A stretch of DNA of 38,755 nucleotides from Halalkalibacterium ligniniphilum (lineage in GTDB: Bacteria; Bacillota; Bacilli; Bacillales; Bacillaceae_D). The notes under the pieces were generated by a model that searched no databases, was not told the origin of the DNA, and saw only the letters and a program-made list of their open reading frames with translations. Location of the stretch: contig NZ_ANNK01000135.1 of the NCBI RefSeq assembly GCF_000334155.1, positions 1 to 38,755 of the forward strand, in the 5' to 3' direction. Shown here one piece after another: positions 10,287 through 18,721 of the stretch. How positions within the stretch are numbered: the first letter of the stretch is position 1; each line of letters starts with the position of its first letter. Position numbers and translations under genes: made by a program.

Positions 10287-11492
10287 TTAGGGAGTAATGG
10301 AATTTTCAATTTCACCTCTCACTTTTCGAGTTTCTGCTAAAGAGAATAATTTCAATGCTCCAAATGAAAGGATTGTTAATAAGAAACCCACTATTAAAAA
10401 AGCATTTTGTAGTGTTGAAACCGATGCAACAAACCCAAAAATCAATGGATCCATTAACTGGGCACCGCGATTGGCCATTAATCGCATACCAAATGCAATT
10501 CCTCTTTGTTCTTCCCTCGTTTGCTCAGAAATAAGTGAAAGGGAAAGGGGTTGATTAATAGATAAAGCAAGACCCGAAATAAATATCAAAATTCCTATCG
10601 ATAGATATGAGTGGGGGATAGGAGCTAAAAACAAAAGAGATAGAGATACCATAAAACTCCCGCCTAAAAGCTTATAATATCCAAATCGACTAACAAGGTA
10701 TGGATAAATAGGCTTTATCATTAGAGCAGAGAGAGAAGCTACTGATAAGAGAATACCAATAACCGTGTGACTAAAATGAATTTCTTCCAAATGAATGGGC
10801 AAAAAGGACATTCGGGCATCGATAATAAAGAGGACAATAAAGGAACACATAAGCGCAGCAACAAAACCTATATTCTTAATCAACTCTGCACTCTCAATAA
10901 ACATTTGATAGAAGTTAGGTATTCTCCATGTTGACTGTTCTTGCTCTTTCAAAAAGTAACTGACAATCGTTAACAGTATACATACAATAGAATAAACTGC
11001 AAAAGTAGAGACATATCCGTACATATCAGACAATATGCCTCCAAGCAAAGGTCCTAATAATTGGCCCAATGCCATGTAAAGCGAAAAAGAGGCAATTCTT
11101 TTGTTCTTTAATTTTTGATCTTTCTCTCCAGTAACCATCACTTGAACAATTAACCAGACTAATAATTGGCCTAATCCTGCAACAAACTGAGCAATTAGCA
11201 ATACCCAAATATTCACTGATAAGACATAAAGGACTGCACTTACTACCATAAGCCAAGCACCTATCCGAAGAAGTGTAACTTTCCCAACGGCATTGACGAG
11301 CCCCCCTATTGGAATGGCCAGAAAAAATGGGAAGAAAGCGTAGATACCAAGTAAAATACCAATCTCCCATTCAGTTGCTCCAGTGCTATTAGCGTACAGA
11401 GCAATAACAGGTCTTGTGATCGAGTGAGCAAACCAGTATAGTCCACAACTAACAGAGACAAAGAGCCACCAATTACTTTTACTAAGTGTCAT
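10287..11492 (-). CDS. MFS transporter (12-helix)
   Basis: 401-residue major facilitator protein with twelve predicted membrane segments. The N-terminal half has GLYWFAHSITRPVIALYANSTGATEWEIGILLGIYAF and the loop after helix 2 (GGLVNAVGKVTLLRIG). A central loop (KNKRIASF) and a similar loop in the C-terminal half (SRFGYYKLLGG) are present. ATG 11492 sits 73 bp downstream of the isochorismatase stop, with an intrinsic terminator in between, so it is probably transcribed separately. Drug export or uptake of a catabolic substrate are both possible. Confidence 0.88.
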   Translation of the reverse strand: MTLSKSNWWLFVSVSCGLYWFAHSITRPVIALYANSTGATEWEIGILLGIYAFFPFFLAIPIGGLVNAVGKVTLLRIGAWLMVVSAVLYVLSVNIWVLLIAQFVAGLGQLLVWLIVQVMVTGEKDQKLKNKRIASFSLYMALGQLLGPLLGGILSDMYGYVSTFAVYSIVCILLTIVSYFLKEQEQSTWRIPNFYQMFIESAELIKNIGFVAALMCSFIVLFIIDARMSFLPIHLEEIHFSHTVIGILLSVASLSALMIKPIYPYLVSRFGYYKLLGGSFMVSLSLLFLAPIPHSYLSIGILIFISGLALSINQPLSLSLISEQTREEQRGIAFGMRLMANRGAQLMDPLIFGFVASVSTLQNAFLIVGFLLTILSFGALKLFSLAETRKVRGEIENSITP

Positions 11493-11524
11493 ATACGATC
11501 ATCCCCTAAGACTTCTTTTTCTAG

Positions 11525-11556
11525 AAAAAAAGCCTGGAGCAGATAGCTTCCAGACT
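11525..11556 (-). terminator. intrinsic terminator after the isochorismatase/ABC operon
   Basis: On the minus strand AGTCTGGA pairs with TCCAGGCT (one G-U) around a 10-nt loop and is followed by a run of seven T. It starts 10 bp past the isochorismatase stop at 11566 and ends the ABC-isochorismatase transcript. Confidence 0.85.
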
Positions 11557-11565
11557 TTTTCGTAC

Positions 11566-12315
11566 TTATCTTGCAGGGGCAGTAAGATCTAGGAAGTTAA
11601 TTTTATCATCGTACATTCCTTTTTCAACCGTACCGATATAAGATACTGTTTCATCAATTGACATGACATCAGCGTATTTCGCATTCATATCAAATAGATT
11701 AATAGCATGAGAAGCCTCTCCCCTGTCAAATGTACACTCTTCTACGATACCGATTTTAAAATTATAGGAAAACGCATCAATAACCGAAGCCCGTACACAT
11801 CCACTAGTTGTTGTCCCAGCAATAATAAGTGAATCAATACCCAAGTCTATGAGATAACCTAAAAGCGGTGTACCGTGAAAAGCACTAGGTTTTAACTTTT
11901 CAATCACAATATCGCTTTCTACTGGAGCAATTTCAGCTACAATATCATTTCCACGATATTCAGTAATTGTCGCTTTTTCACCCGAACGCTTATTTTTATG
12001 GCTCCATCCACCTCGATCAAATCCGTCAGCTCGACTGTCTTTTCCAGTAGAATAAAATACAGGAATATGTTTTTCTCTGGCAGCTTCCAATAAAGCCTGG
12101 GTATGAGGAATAGCATCCCATGCAGCTTCACCACAACTATGACTCCAATTTTTTATAGAATCGACAATAGGTTCTCTCTTATGACCACAAAAGGCATAAT
12201 TGACATCTATGACTAACACAGCAGGTCGCTTACCAAGTCCTCCTTTTTCTCCAAATCCAGCTCCACCAAATACTACCTTGTCACTTTCTGTTAAAAATTT
12301 ATCCCATACTGCCAT
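11566..12315 (-). CDS. isochorismatase-family amidohydrolase (N-carbamoylsarcosine/maleamate amidase-like)
   Basis: Cysteine hydrolase, about 249 residues, likely splitting a C-N amide bond in the cytosol. The triad is visible: Asp37 (VLVIDVNYAF), Lys140 (VIEKLKPSAFHGT) and Cys173 (GTTTSGCVRASV), with the cis-peptide segment before the Cys. The extra N-terminal 30 residues and the CGHKREPIVDSI segment resemble N-carbamoylsarcosine amidase and maleamate amidohydrolase rather than true isochorismatases. ATG 12315 is preferred to the upstream in-frame start at 12330 because GGAGGG lies seven bases before it. Last gene of an operon with an NMT1-type ABC importer, which probably brings in its substrate or a precursor. 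Confidence 0.88.
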   Translation of the reverse strand: MAVWDKFLTESDKVVFGGAGFGEKGGLGKRPAVLVIDVNYAFCGHKREPIVDSIKNWSHSCGEAAWDAIPHTQALLEAAREKHIPVFYSTGKDSRADGFDRGGWSHKNKRSGEKATITEYRGNDIVAEIAPVESDIVIEKLKPSAFHGTPLLGYLIDLGIDSLIIAGTTTSGCVRASVIDAFSYNFKIGIVEECTFDRGEASHAINLFDMNAKYADVMSIDETVSYIGTVEKGMYDDKINFLDLTAPAR

Positions 12316-12342
12316 GCAGAATCCCTCCATTATAATTGTTAT

Positions 12343-13341
12343 TTATTCGAAAAATTGTGGATTAACAATATCTTCATAGTTGATTTGTTCTTCAAGCATT
12401 CCTGCATTCTCCACAACTTTCAAATTCATAATAATTGAATCTTCTGTTATTTCACCACTAAATTCCCAATGTCCATCATCTAGGGCTCGAGTCATCATTG
12501 CCTCCAGAATAGTCTCATCCATGGTCGGAAATTCCTGTTTCGCAATGTCTAATGCTTCTTCAGGATTATTCTGAATAAATTCTAACCCTTTCACTAATCC
12601 TTCCATAAAACCTATCACTTCATCTGGATTGTCCTTTATTGTATCTAGTCGAACATTGATCGTTGAGTAAGCGTAGGGACCAAGTTCATTTGGTACATTG
12701 TAGAATGGCTCATTCCATATTCCTTCATTAATCCCTTGTTCTAAAATCGGATCAGACACTACTGCTATATCACCCTGTCCCTCGCTAATAATCGTAGGAA
12801 TGGCAGAATTCTCTACTTCGAGAAGTCTAACATCTTTATTAACTTCTAATCCCCATTCCTCAAGAAGAAATCGAGTAATTGAATTAGGAGTGCCCCCGTA
12901 TTGACCTGTCACAACTGTCTTGCCATTTACAAAAGAAGCTAAATCTTCTCCAGATGTTAATTCATCTTTGCTAACTAAATAGACATTACCTTTATTGACT
13001 ACATTCGCAATTGCTCTAAGATCTGCACCTTTCGCTTTTGCAAATGCATTATGTTCAGGTCCTCCAATGAAAGCCCACGCCTCTCCTGTTAAAACGGCAT
13101 TTGTATGTGCACTTCCTCCTGCTAATGTTGTCATTTCCACATTTACTTTTTCAAAAAATCCTTTATTCACAGCGATGTATAGTGGAAGATAGCCAAAACC
13201 ATGTACAGGTTCCGCAATAAGCAATTCAGGTTTATCTGTAGTAGAGTCTGCAGCTGTTCCCTGCTGAGTCCCGCCACCACAAGCCGAAAGAACCAAAAGT
13301 ATGACGACTGCCAAGAACCAAGTTATTTGATTTTTGCTCAT
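12343..13341 (-). CDS. ABC transporter substrate-binding lipoprotein (NMT1/SsuA-like)
   Basis: Extracellular binding protein of about 332 residues with a lipoprotein signal: basic N-terminus, hydrophobic core and lipobox LSAC followed by GGGTQQG. The mature region has the NMT1/THI5-like pattern: LLIAEPVHGFGYLPLYIAVNKGFFEK near the start, then VLTGEAWAFIGGPEHNAFAKAKG and KTVVTGQYGGTPNSITRFLLEEWGL. This family serves importers of sulfonates, nitrate, pyrimidine precursors and similar compounds; the ligand is not readable. ATG 13341 is preferred over GTG 13350 because of AAGGGTGG upstream. Confidence 0.9.
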   Translation of the reverse strand: MSKNQITWFLAVVILLVLSACGGGTQQGTAADSTTDKPELLIAEPVHGFGYLPLYIAVNKGFFEKVNVEMTTLAGGSAHTNAVLTGEAWAFIGGPEHNAFAKAKGADLRAIANVVNKGNVYLVSKDELTSGEDLASFVNGKTVVTGQYGGTPNSITRFLLEEWGLEVNKDVRLLEVENSAIPTIISEGQGDIAVVSDPILEQGINEGIWNEPFYNVPNELGPYAYSTINVRLDTIKDNPDEVIGFMEGLVKGLEFIQNNPEEALDIAKQEFPTMDETILEAMMTRALDDGHWEFSGEITEDSIIMNLKVVENAGMLEEQINYEDIVNPQFFE

Positions 13342-13370
13342 ATTAACCACCCTTATCGTATTGTTATTTA

Positions 13371-14249
13371 CTATTTATGAAGGATTCCTTTTAACAACTT
13401 ACCCTCAAGCCAACTGACGACTAAATAAAGAAGAATTGATAATAATGATAGATTGAAAATCCCAGCCCAAATTAGCGATATTTCATAAGTTTGGCCAGCA
13501 TAGAAAATCATTCTTCCAAGACCACTTGTCGAACCTATATATTCACCAACAATAGCTCCTGTCAATGCTAATCCGATATTTATTCTTAGAGCCGATATGA
13601 TGGCAGGCATTGTCCAAGGTACGACAACTTTTGTGAAAACTTGCCATCTTGAAGCTCCAAGAGCAAAAATCATTCGAATCAGATCTTTATCCACGTGCTT
13701 CATTCCGTTATAAGTTGTTAAAGTGGTAATGATAATCGTAATAGCAACCGCCATCGCAATTTTAGAAGAAAGACCGATACCAAAAATTAATACAACGATT
13801 GGAGCCAAAGCAAGTTTCGGCATAGCTTCAAAAATGATCAGAAACGGTTCTGCTATCTTTGCATAATACTTAGACCACCAAAAGGATAATCCGATTACAG
13901 CTCCGCCTAATGTACCAATAACAAACCCGTATACGGTAGACTGAAAGGTATAAAATGTATCAGTCCATACTGATCCATCTACTGCAATTACAGACCAAGT
14001 TTGTAAAATTTGAGATGGCATGCTCCAGAAAAAAGGGTCAATCACGCCAATCCTAGCTCCAACTTCCCAAAATAAAATGAGTAATACAAATACTGATAAT
14101 CGTCCAACGTTTAAAAGCCATCCTTTTGGTTCTCCGTCCAAAGAAATTGATTTCGATTTCACCCTTCTCACATTATAATCAGCCGTTTTTGAAGAAAATG
14201 GACTGGCCTTGGTAGCCTCTTTTGGAATAGTTCTTACTTGTTCCTGCAT
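13371..14249 (-). CDS. ABC transporter permease (SsuC/TauC-like)
   Basis: Membrane subunit of the importer, 292 residues. After a polar N-terminal stretch of about 45 residues come six membrane segments. The EAA loop that docks the ATPase reads ALGASRWQVFTKVVVPWTMP, followed by INIGLALTGAIVGEYIGS, typical of the sulfonate/taurine/nitrate group. It starts 17 bp after the ATPase stop and ends 29 bp before the binding-protein start, so the three genes form one unit. Confidence 0.92.
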   Translation of the reverse strand: MQEQVRTIPKEATKASPFSSKTADYNVRRVKSKSISLDGEPKGWLLNVGRLSVFVLLILFWEVGARIGVIDPFFWSMPSQILQTWSVIAVDGSVWTDTFYTFQSTVYGFVIGTLGGAVIGLSFWWSKYYAKIAEPFLIIFEAMPKLALAPIVVLIFGIGLSSKIAMAVAITIIITTLTTYNGMKHVDKDLIRMIFALGASRWQVFTKVVVPWTMPAIISALRINIGLALTGAIVGEYIGSTSGLGRMIFYAGQTYEISLIWAGIFNLSLLSILLYLVVSWLEGKLLKGILHK

Positions 14250-14266
14250 TAGGTTCTCCTCCTATC

Positions 14267-15076
14267 TTATTGAACAGCTTTCTGTATCAATTCCATCTTT
14301 TGACTTTTAAATACTTCTTCTGAAAGTAGAGTTAACGCTTCATCCTTTAATTCAATAAATCTTTTGGACGTAATAATATTTGGTTTTCTTGGGCGAGGAA
14401 GGTCAATTTTTAACCGATGCTTCACTGTTCCAGGTCGAGCTGTCATAATATAAACTTCATCAGATAAATAAATAGATTCATCAATATCATGGGTAATGAA
14501 TAAGATCGTTTTTTGAAAATCATCCCAAAGATCTAGCAGCCACTCCTGCATATTCGAACGGGTTTGAGCATCTAGAGCTCCAAATGGTTCATCAAGCAAA
14601 ATGACGTCACGGTTATATAAAACTGTCCTTAACAGTGCTGCCCTTTGCCTCATACCACCTGATAAATGAGATGGATAACTATGTTCAAATCCTTTTAATC
14701 CGTATTTTTCTAGTAAAGGAATAGCCTGAGCTTTAGCCTCTTTCTTCGGCACTCCAATAATCTCCATACCTAGAATGACATTATCAAGGATCGTTCTCCA
14801 TGGCAGTAATAGATCCTTTTGCAGCATATAACCTACAAGCCCTGACGTTCCACTAACTTTTTCACCATCAATAACCAATTGTCCAAAACTTGGTTGATCA
14901 AGTCCTGAAATAATATTAAATAAGGTCGATTTCCCACAACCACTTGGACCAATAATACTGATAAACTTATGATCTGGAATTTGCATTGTCACATTATTAA
15001 GCGCAGTAACTTTTTTTCCCTTTGATGGAAATTCCTTTGTGACGTCTAACAATTCAAGCTTAAATGTATCTGCCAT
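14267..15076 (-). CDS. ABC transporter ATP-binding protein (SsuB/TauB-like)
   Basis: ATPase that drives the importer, 269 residues. Walker A GPSGCGKST, Q-loop MLQKDLLLPWRT, signature LSGGMRQRAAL, Walker B VILLDEPFGALD and the switch His in ILFITHDIDES are all present. The LPWRT segment after the Q-loop is usual in the nitrate/sulfonate/taurine subfamily. ATG 15076 has a strong AGGAGGGG site. It is the first gene of the operon, about 40 bp downstream of an inverted-repeat structure (15116-15179) that could act on its expression. Confidence 0.93.
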   Translation of the reverse strand: MADTFKLELLDVTKEFPSKGKKVTALNNVTMQIPDHKFISIIGPSGCGKSTLFNIISGLDQPSFGQLVIDGEKVSGTSGLVGYMLQKDLLLPWRTILDNVILGMEIIGVPKKEAKAQAIPLLEKYGLKGFEHSYPSHLSGGMRQRAALLRTVLYNRDVILLDEPFGALDAQTRSNMQEWLLDLWDDFQKTILFITHDIDESIYLSDEVYIMTARPGTVKHRLKIDLPRPRKPNIITSKRFIELKDEALTLLSEEVFKSQKMELIQKAVQ

Positions 15077-15115
15077 GATTTCCCCTCCTGATCTTTTCTT
15101 AAAGTAATCCTACCA

Positions 15116-15179
15116 CCTCGATTTAAAGAGCAGTTTTCGGAGTTTCCGATAACTGTTTGTGAGATTTTCTAAATCGAGG
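15116..15179 (-). promoter_or_regulatory. candidate structured mRNA leader upstream of the ABC operon
   Basis: Two nested inverted repeats share one axis. The outer arms CCTCGATTTA and TAAATCGAGG (15116-15125 / 15170-15179) pair perfectly over 10 bp. Inside, on the minus strand, CAGTT-AT-CGGA-AAC-TCCG-AA-AACTG forms a second helix with a small internal loop. The structure sits 40 bp before the first gene, where riboswitches or attenuators occur. I do not match it to a known riboswitch class; it could instead be a DNA operator. Confidence 0.45.
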
Positions 15180-15486
15180 ACATTACTTATTAGCATCCTA
15201 AACCGAAAAAAATAAGCACTAGGATCCCCCAGCGCTTTAAATAGTTTTAACCCCTATATCTTCTCTATATTAACCTCAACTCTCCCCTCATAGAAATGCT
15301 AATTTAACTCTATAGCCCCTAAATGAACTTGGACAGCTCTAACTTGTTATTTTATAGTAACATTAATCAAAGGAGCTGACTGCAAAAGAACAAGACATCC
15401 CCAAATAGAGGATAGATACGATAAAAAAGTCAGTAAGACATCTAGTCTTTCTATAGAGAACATTAATTTTTACCCACACACAGTGA
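15180..15486. other. intergenic region between amiB and the ABC operon
   Basis: No convincing gene in about 300 bp. It holds a short dyad AAGAC-N5-GTCTT (around 15435-15450) which on the minus strand is followed within a few bases by six T, a weak candidate terminator for amiB. The promoter of the downstream ABC operon should also lie here, but I see no clear -35/-10 pair. Confidence 0.4.
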
Positions 15487-16578
15487 CTATGATTGTTGAT
15501 TTGGTAATGCTGGTCTAAAGATGATTTCCCTTTTGTCAGCTGAAATGTCCCCCAAAAAAACGATCAGGTCAGATGATCCCCCGGTTTGAAGAAGTATTTC
15601 TGCAACCGGAATTTCAACAAATTTTCTAAATGCTCTTTTTAGTGATCTTGCTCCATACTTCATATCATAACCTTTTTCGATGATAAGCTCTTTGGCTGCA
15701 TCACTTAATTGAATGCCCCGATTGTGAATCTTGAGCCTCTTCCCTAAAAGCTCAAGTCTTTGATCAATCATCCGTTTTACTGAATGTTCCCCTAACCAAT
15801 TAAATGTAATTACATCATCGATCCGGTTTAAAAATTCTGGTGCAAATGTATCTTCTAATTCTTTTTGTATGATTTGCTGTGTGTGCTGACTTTTGTTTAT
15901 CTCCTTCTGATTTTGTTCATAAGAGATTACTCCCTCTATACCAACTGACTGATTCATGATCTCTTTTGCTCCAATATTGCTAGTCATAATAATAATAGAA
16001 TTTCTAAAATTCAGCTCAGTATTTCCCGATGTTATTTTCAAACGGCCGTTATCAAAAATATTTAATAATGTAAGAATAACTGCTTGATTTGCTTTTTCTA
16101 CTTCATCAAAGAGGACAATTCCTGGCTTACTAAAAGTTCCTTCAATTAATGCTTTATCAAAAAGTGTTGTTTCCTCTTTACTACCGACATATCCTGGCGG
16201 AGCCCCTGTTAAAGCAGCAGCGTAATGCTCGCTAGCTAATGTGTTCATGTCTATGCGGCAAAATTTATCTCTTTCTCCATAAATAGCTTCCGCTAAAAGC
16301 CTGACAATCTCTGTTTTTCCAACTCCAGTCGGCCCTAGAAATAAGCCAATATACAGCGGTCTCTCATTATCTGCGATATCCGCTTTAATAAGCTTTAACA
16401 TGCCTTCCATCGCATCCATCGCCTTTTCCTGACCAAAAATACACTTATTCATTGTTGACATAATTGTTTCAATATCAAAGGTAAACCGTGAGAGCATCTT
16501 GTTCTTGACAGCTGCACTTTCTTTTTCTTTGTTTTCATAAAAGTTGAGTTTATCATTTATAAAAGGCAATGATTTCAT
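15487..16578 (-). CDS. amiB: AmiB-like Clp/AAA+ ATPase
   Basis: Single-ring AAA+ protein, 363 residues, equal in layout to the C-terminal (D2) half of ClpB/ClpC without N-domain or D1. Walker A GPTGVGKTE at 82-90, pore loop GAPPGYVG at 125-132, Walker B GIVLFDEVEKA at 153-163, sensor 1 MTSN about 198-201, arginine-finger region APEFLNRIDD, sensor 2 in YGARSLKRAFRKF. In Pseudomonas aeruginosa the gene directly after amiE is amiB, a Clp-like ATPase of similar size; the same order here is why I use that name. Its role in the amidase system is not established. ATG 16578 has an AGGAGGATGA site. A hairpin terminator lies between amiE and this gene, so expression may be partly separate. Confidence 0.82.
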   Translation of the reverse strand: MKSLPFINDKLNFYENKEKESAAVKNKMLSRFTFDIETIMSTMNKCIFGQEKAMDAMEGMLKLIKADIADNERPLYIGLFLGPTGVGKTEIVRLLAEAIYGERDKFCRIDMNTLASEHYAAALTGAPPGYVGSKEETTLFDKALIEGTFSKPGIVLFDEVEKANQAVILTLLNIFDNGRLKITSGNTELNFRNSIIIMTSNIGAKEIMNQSVGIEGVISYEQNQKEINKSQHTQQIIQKELEDTFAPEFLNRIDDVITFNWLGEHSVKRMIDQRLELLGKRLKIHNRGIQLSDAAKELIIEKGYDMKYGARSLKRAFRKFVEIPVAEILLQTGGSSDLIVFLGDISADKREIIFRPALPNQQS

Positions 16579-16723
16579 CCTCCTCTACATAAAGCTTCTA
16601 TAATTAAACAAAACCTGTTTCCACCAAGTTCTTTATTGCTAACTTCCTAGGTACAATCATATTGAATGTTTAATTTTGGATTGCGCCGATAAACGTCTAT
16701 TAAAAAATTTACACTTCATGGGG

Positions 16724-16753
16724 ATAAAAGAAAGGGTTAGTAATTACTAACCC
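16724..16753 (-). terminator. hairpin terminator between amiE and amiB
   Basis: GGGTTAGTAATTACTAACCC (16734-16753) is a perfect palindrome. On the minus strand it is followed by TTTCTTTT. It lies 30 bp after the amiE stop and could terminate or attenuate transcription before amiB. Confidence 0.75.
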
Positions 16754-16782
16754 GACAGCCCCTCCTCATTATTTGATTAAAT

Positions 16783-17829
16783 TCAAGCTCCTGCTTCTTT
16801 TTCCTTTTCTTCATAAGGTAACCCTTCTATCGGACACTCTGCTGTTCCTATAGTGGAACGGGTAAGCTTTTCAACATTTTCTTGAGCCTGTTTTGCATCC
16901 ATAACCCACGTGCGATAAAAATCAAATGGGCATTCAGCAATTCCTTTTTCACCATCACCTGATTTAATTACACCTGTATACCCTCTATGAAGCAGCTTGA
17001 ATAAGTGGTTTTGAGACTGCCACGTTGAACGTGCGTCTCTAATTTGTGAGATGGAAAGTTCCGCATATTGAATACCGTTTTCTTCCGTACCGCAAGCACC
17101 TAAAGTAGAACCATCGAATCCAACTATACTTGAATGACCAAAATATGAATAAACACCGTCAAAGCCTGACGCATTCGCTACAGCTACGTACGTATTATTC
17201 ATCCATGCCATAGTTTGGGCAACTTGAATTTGCTGTTCTTTTGCGGGGTACATATAACCTTGGCAACGAACAATTAGCTCTGCCCCCTTCATTGCACAAT
17301 CGCGCCAGATTTCAGGGTAGTTCCCATCGTCACAAATAATTAAGCTAATCTTCATGCCTTTAGGCCCTTCTGCCACATGCGTTGTGCCTCCAGGATACCA
17401 AGGCTCTATCGGATTCCAAGGTAAGATTTTACGGTATTTTTGAACAATTTCACCTTTATTGTTCATTAAAATGAGCGTATTATAAGGTGTTTTATGCGGA
17501 TGCTCTTCGTGACGTTCTCCTGTTAATGAAAAGACTCCCCAAACATTTGCTTTTCGGCAAGCTAGAGCAAAAATTTCCGTTTCTGGTCCAGGAATCGTTG
17601 TTGCTGTATCAAACATTTCTTGTTCGTCATACATAATACCGTGCGTACTGTACTCTGGGAAAATAACAAGATCCATGCCTGGAAGACCCTTTTTCATCCC
17701 TACCAACATATCTGCAATGTTATGACAATTTTCCAAAACTTCTTCCTTCGTGTGTAGTCTTGGCATTTTATAGTTTACAACTGCTACTCCAACTGTATCC
17801 TGGCTACTAGAAATATCTCCATGTCTCAT
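16783..17829 (-). CDS. amiE: aliphatic amidase
   Basis: Nitrilase-fold enzyme hydrolysing short aliphatic amides to the acid and ammonia (EC 3.5.1.4), 348 residues, the family length. The catalytic triad falls at the classical positions Glu59 (IFPEYSTHG), Lys134 (YRKILPW) and Cys166 ([10 protein letters not shown]). The opening [20 protein letters not shown] is characteristic of AmiE. It is transcribed away from the sensor-activator at 18722, downstream of a sigma-54 promoter (18463-18480) and a decayed binding-protein gene. It would take the amide produced by the nitrile hydratase at 27494-28873 one step further. ATG 17829 follows an AT-rich stretch with GGAGG close upstream. Confidence 0.96.
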   Translation of the reverse strand: MRHGDISSSQDTVGVAVVNYKMPRLHTKEEVLENCHNIADMLVGMKKGLPGMDLVIFPEYSTHGIMYDEQEMFDTATTIPGPETEIFALACRKANVWGVFSLTGERHEEHPHKTPYNTLILMNNKGEIVQKYRKILPWNPIEPWYPGGTTHVAEGPKGMKISLIICDDGNYPEIWRDCAMKGAELIVRCQGYMYPAKEQQIQVAQTMAWMNNTYVAVANASGFDGVYSYFGHSSIVGFDGSTLGACGTEENGIQYAELSISQIRDARSTWQSQNHLFKLLHRGYTGVIKSGDGEKGIAECPFDFYRTWVMDAKQAQENVEKLTRSTIGTAECPIEGLPYEEKEKEAGA

Positions 17830-17932
17830 AAAATTTAACCTCCGATATCATAGTTTTTTAAAATTTAATTTAAATAGATTCAATTCTTACTGTCATAGCA
17901 TGAATTACTCTTAGCATCACCTCCCTCATTTA

Positions 17933-18376
17933 TTATTTCCAAGGTTCCTCGTGGTCAGGAAATAGCAGCTTAGACCACGGTTGCTCTTCAGACTCTACAA
18001 TCGTTTGGAATTCTCCATGCTCATCAATTTGAGCGATACGAGAATAAAGCCACGTATAATTCTTTTCATCAACCTTGACCTTACCTTGTGGACAAGCAAA
18101 CTCAAGTCCAACAAAGGCATCCAATAACAGTTCAGAATCATTCGAATATTACACTTTATTAAACGCCTCTATTGTTAGTAGAGCTGCGTTAGTCATACAT
18201 TCTTCAATTAGTGCCGTTGTGCTACTGAGAGAAAATAACATACCTACTTTAATAACTTCTCCACTACTTGCTTCACCTTCTGCACTACTAGTCGTTGAAC
18301 CCTCACTTCTACAAGAAGCTAGTAACATGAAAATAGTTAGAATAGACATCTAATACATGGGATCTTTTCTCTTCAT
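17933..18376 (-). pseudogene. decayed AmiC/UrtA-like substrate-binding lipoprotein, middle deleted
   Basis: Remnant of an extracellular amide/urea-type receptor. From ATG 18376 (AGGGGTG upstream) the signal peptide is broken by TAG after eight codons, then continues in frame as ILTIFMLLASCRSEGS with a lipobox. The mature start KVGMLFSLSSTTALIEE matches the beginning of branched-chain/urea-type binding proteins. It then jumps, through a TAA at the junction, to the C-terminal LLDAFVGLEFACPQGKVKVDE and a final WSKLLFPDHEEPW. Roughly 130 of about 400 residues remain, so an internal deletion of some 800 bp is inferred. Its first residues resemble the N-terminal domain of the divergent regulator. 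It is the first gene of the amiE transcript, so an amide ABC importer may once have been here. Confidence 0.85.
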
Positions 18377-18462
18377 AAAGCTTCACACCCCTTTAAAATC
18401 TTGTTATACTAAAAAAAATTTAGGTAACGACTAACCCTTTTCTTGCTAGTCACTTTATATAA

Positions 18463-18480
18463 ATGCAAATATCATGCCAA
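18463..18480 (-). promoter_or_regulatory. sigma-54 (-24/-12) promoter of the amiE operon
   Basis: Minus strand TTGGCATGATATTTGCAT: GG and GC separated by exactly 10 bases, close to the consensus TGGCACG-N4-TTGCW. Transcription would begin near 18453 and run into the binding-protein remnant and amiE. It pairs with an encoded sigma-54 activator on the opposite strand and with an identical arrangement upstream of the nitrile hydratase operon. Confidence 0.85.
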
Positions 18481-18565
18481 AAAACAAAATATTTCAAATC
18501 CTTTTAACTTCCTATTAAAATAAGTAATCGCAGTTCATGGGGTGTATCATTTTTATGTTTTACTT

Positions 18566-18608
18566 ACATGCTTTGCATGTTTTTATGTTCATAAGTGTTC
18601 AAACGTGT
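18566..18608. promoter_or_regulatory. conserved regulatory block in the amiE-regulator intergenic region
   Basis: Contains an inverted repeat ACATGC-TTT-GCATGT (18566-18580) and a 23-base stretch at 18586-18608 that recurs without mismatch at 29240-29262 upstream of the nitrile hydratase operon. The 23-mer begins 108 bp from the -24 element here and 111 bp there. Such conservation in otherwise diverged spacer argues for a functional site, either a second activator site or the regulator gene's own promoter/operator. Confidence 0.6.
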
Positions 18609-18631
18609 AATTTAAAACCGTTTTTTGAAAA

Positions 18632-18656
18632 AGCATGTCATATTACATGACATGCT
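18632..18656. promoter_or_regulatory. palindromic enhancer (candidate activator binding site)
   Basis: Perfect dyad: AGCATGTCAT, five bases, ATGACATGCT. Its centre is about 166 bp upstream of the -24 element of the amiE promoter and 66 bp before the regulator's start, where enhancer sites for sigma-54 activators usually lie. The core TGTCAT-N5-ATGACA recurs at 29290-29306. Confidence 0.75.
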
Positions 18657-18721
18657 ATCCAGTGACCAACAATGGATTTTGATAAGATTAAGGAGACAGA
18701 TTAAAATAGGAGATGGTTAGA

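Noticed and set aside
11026-11370. 114-residue frame within the MFS gene
   Set aside because: Out-of-frame shadow of the transporter, low-quality composition.
18075-18353. 92-residue plus-strand frame over the binding-protein remnant
   Set aside because: Antisense to a recognisable, though broken, lipoprotein gene.
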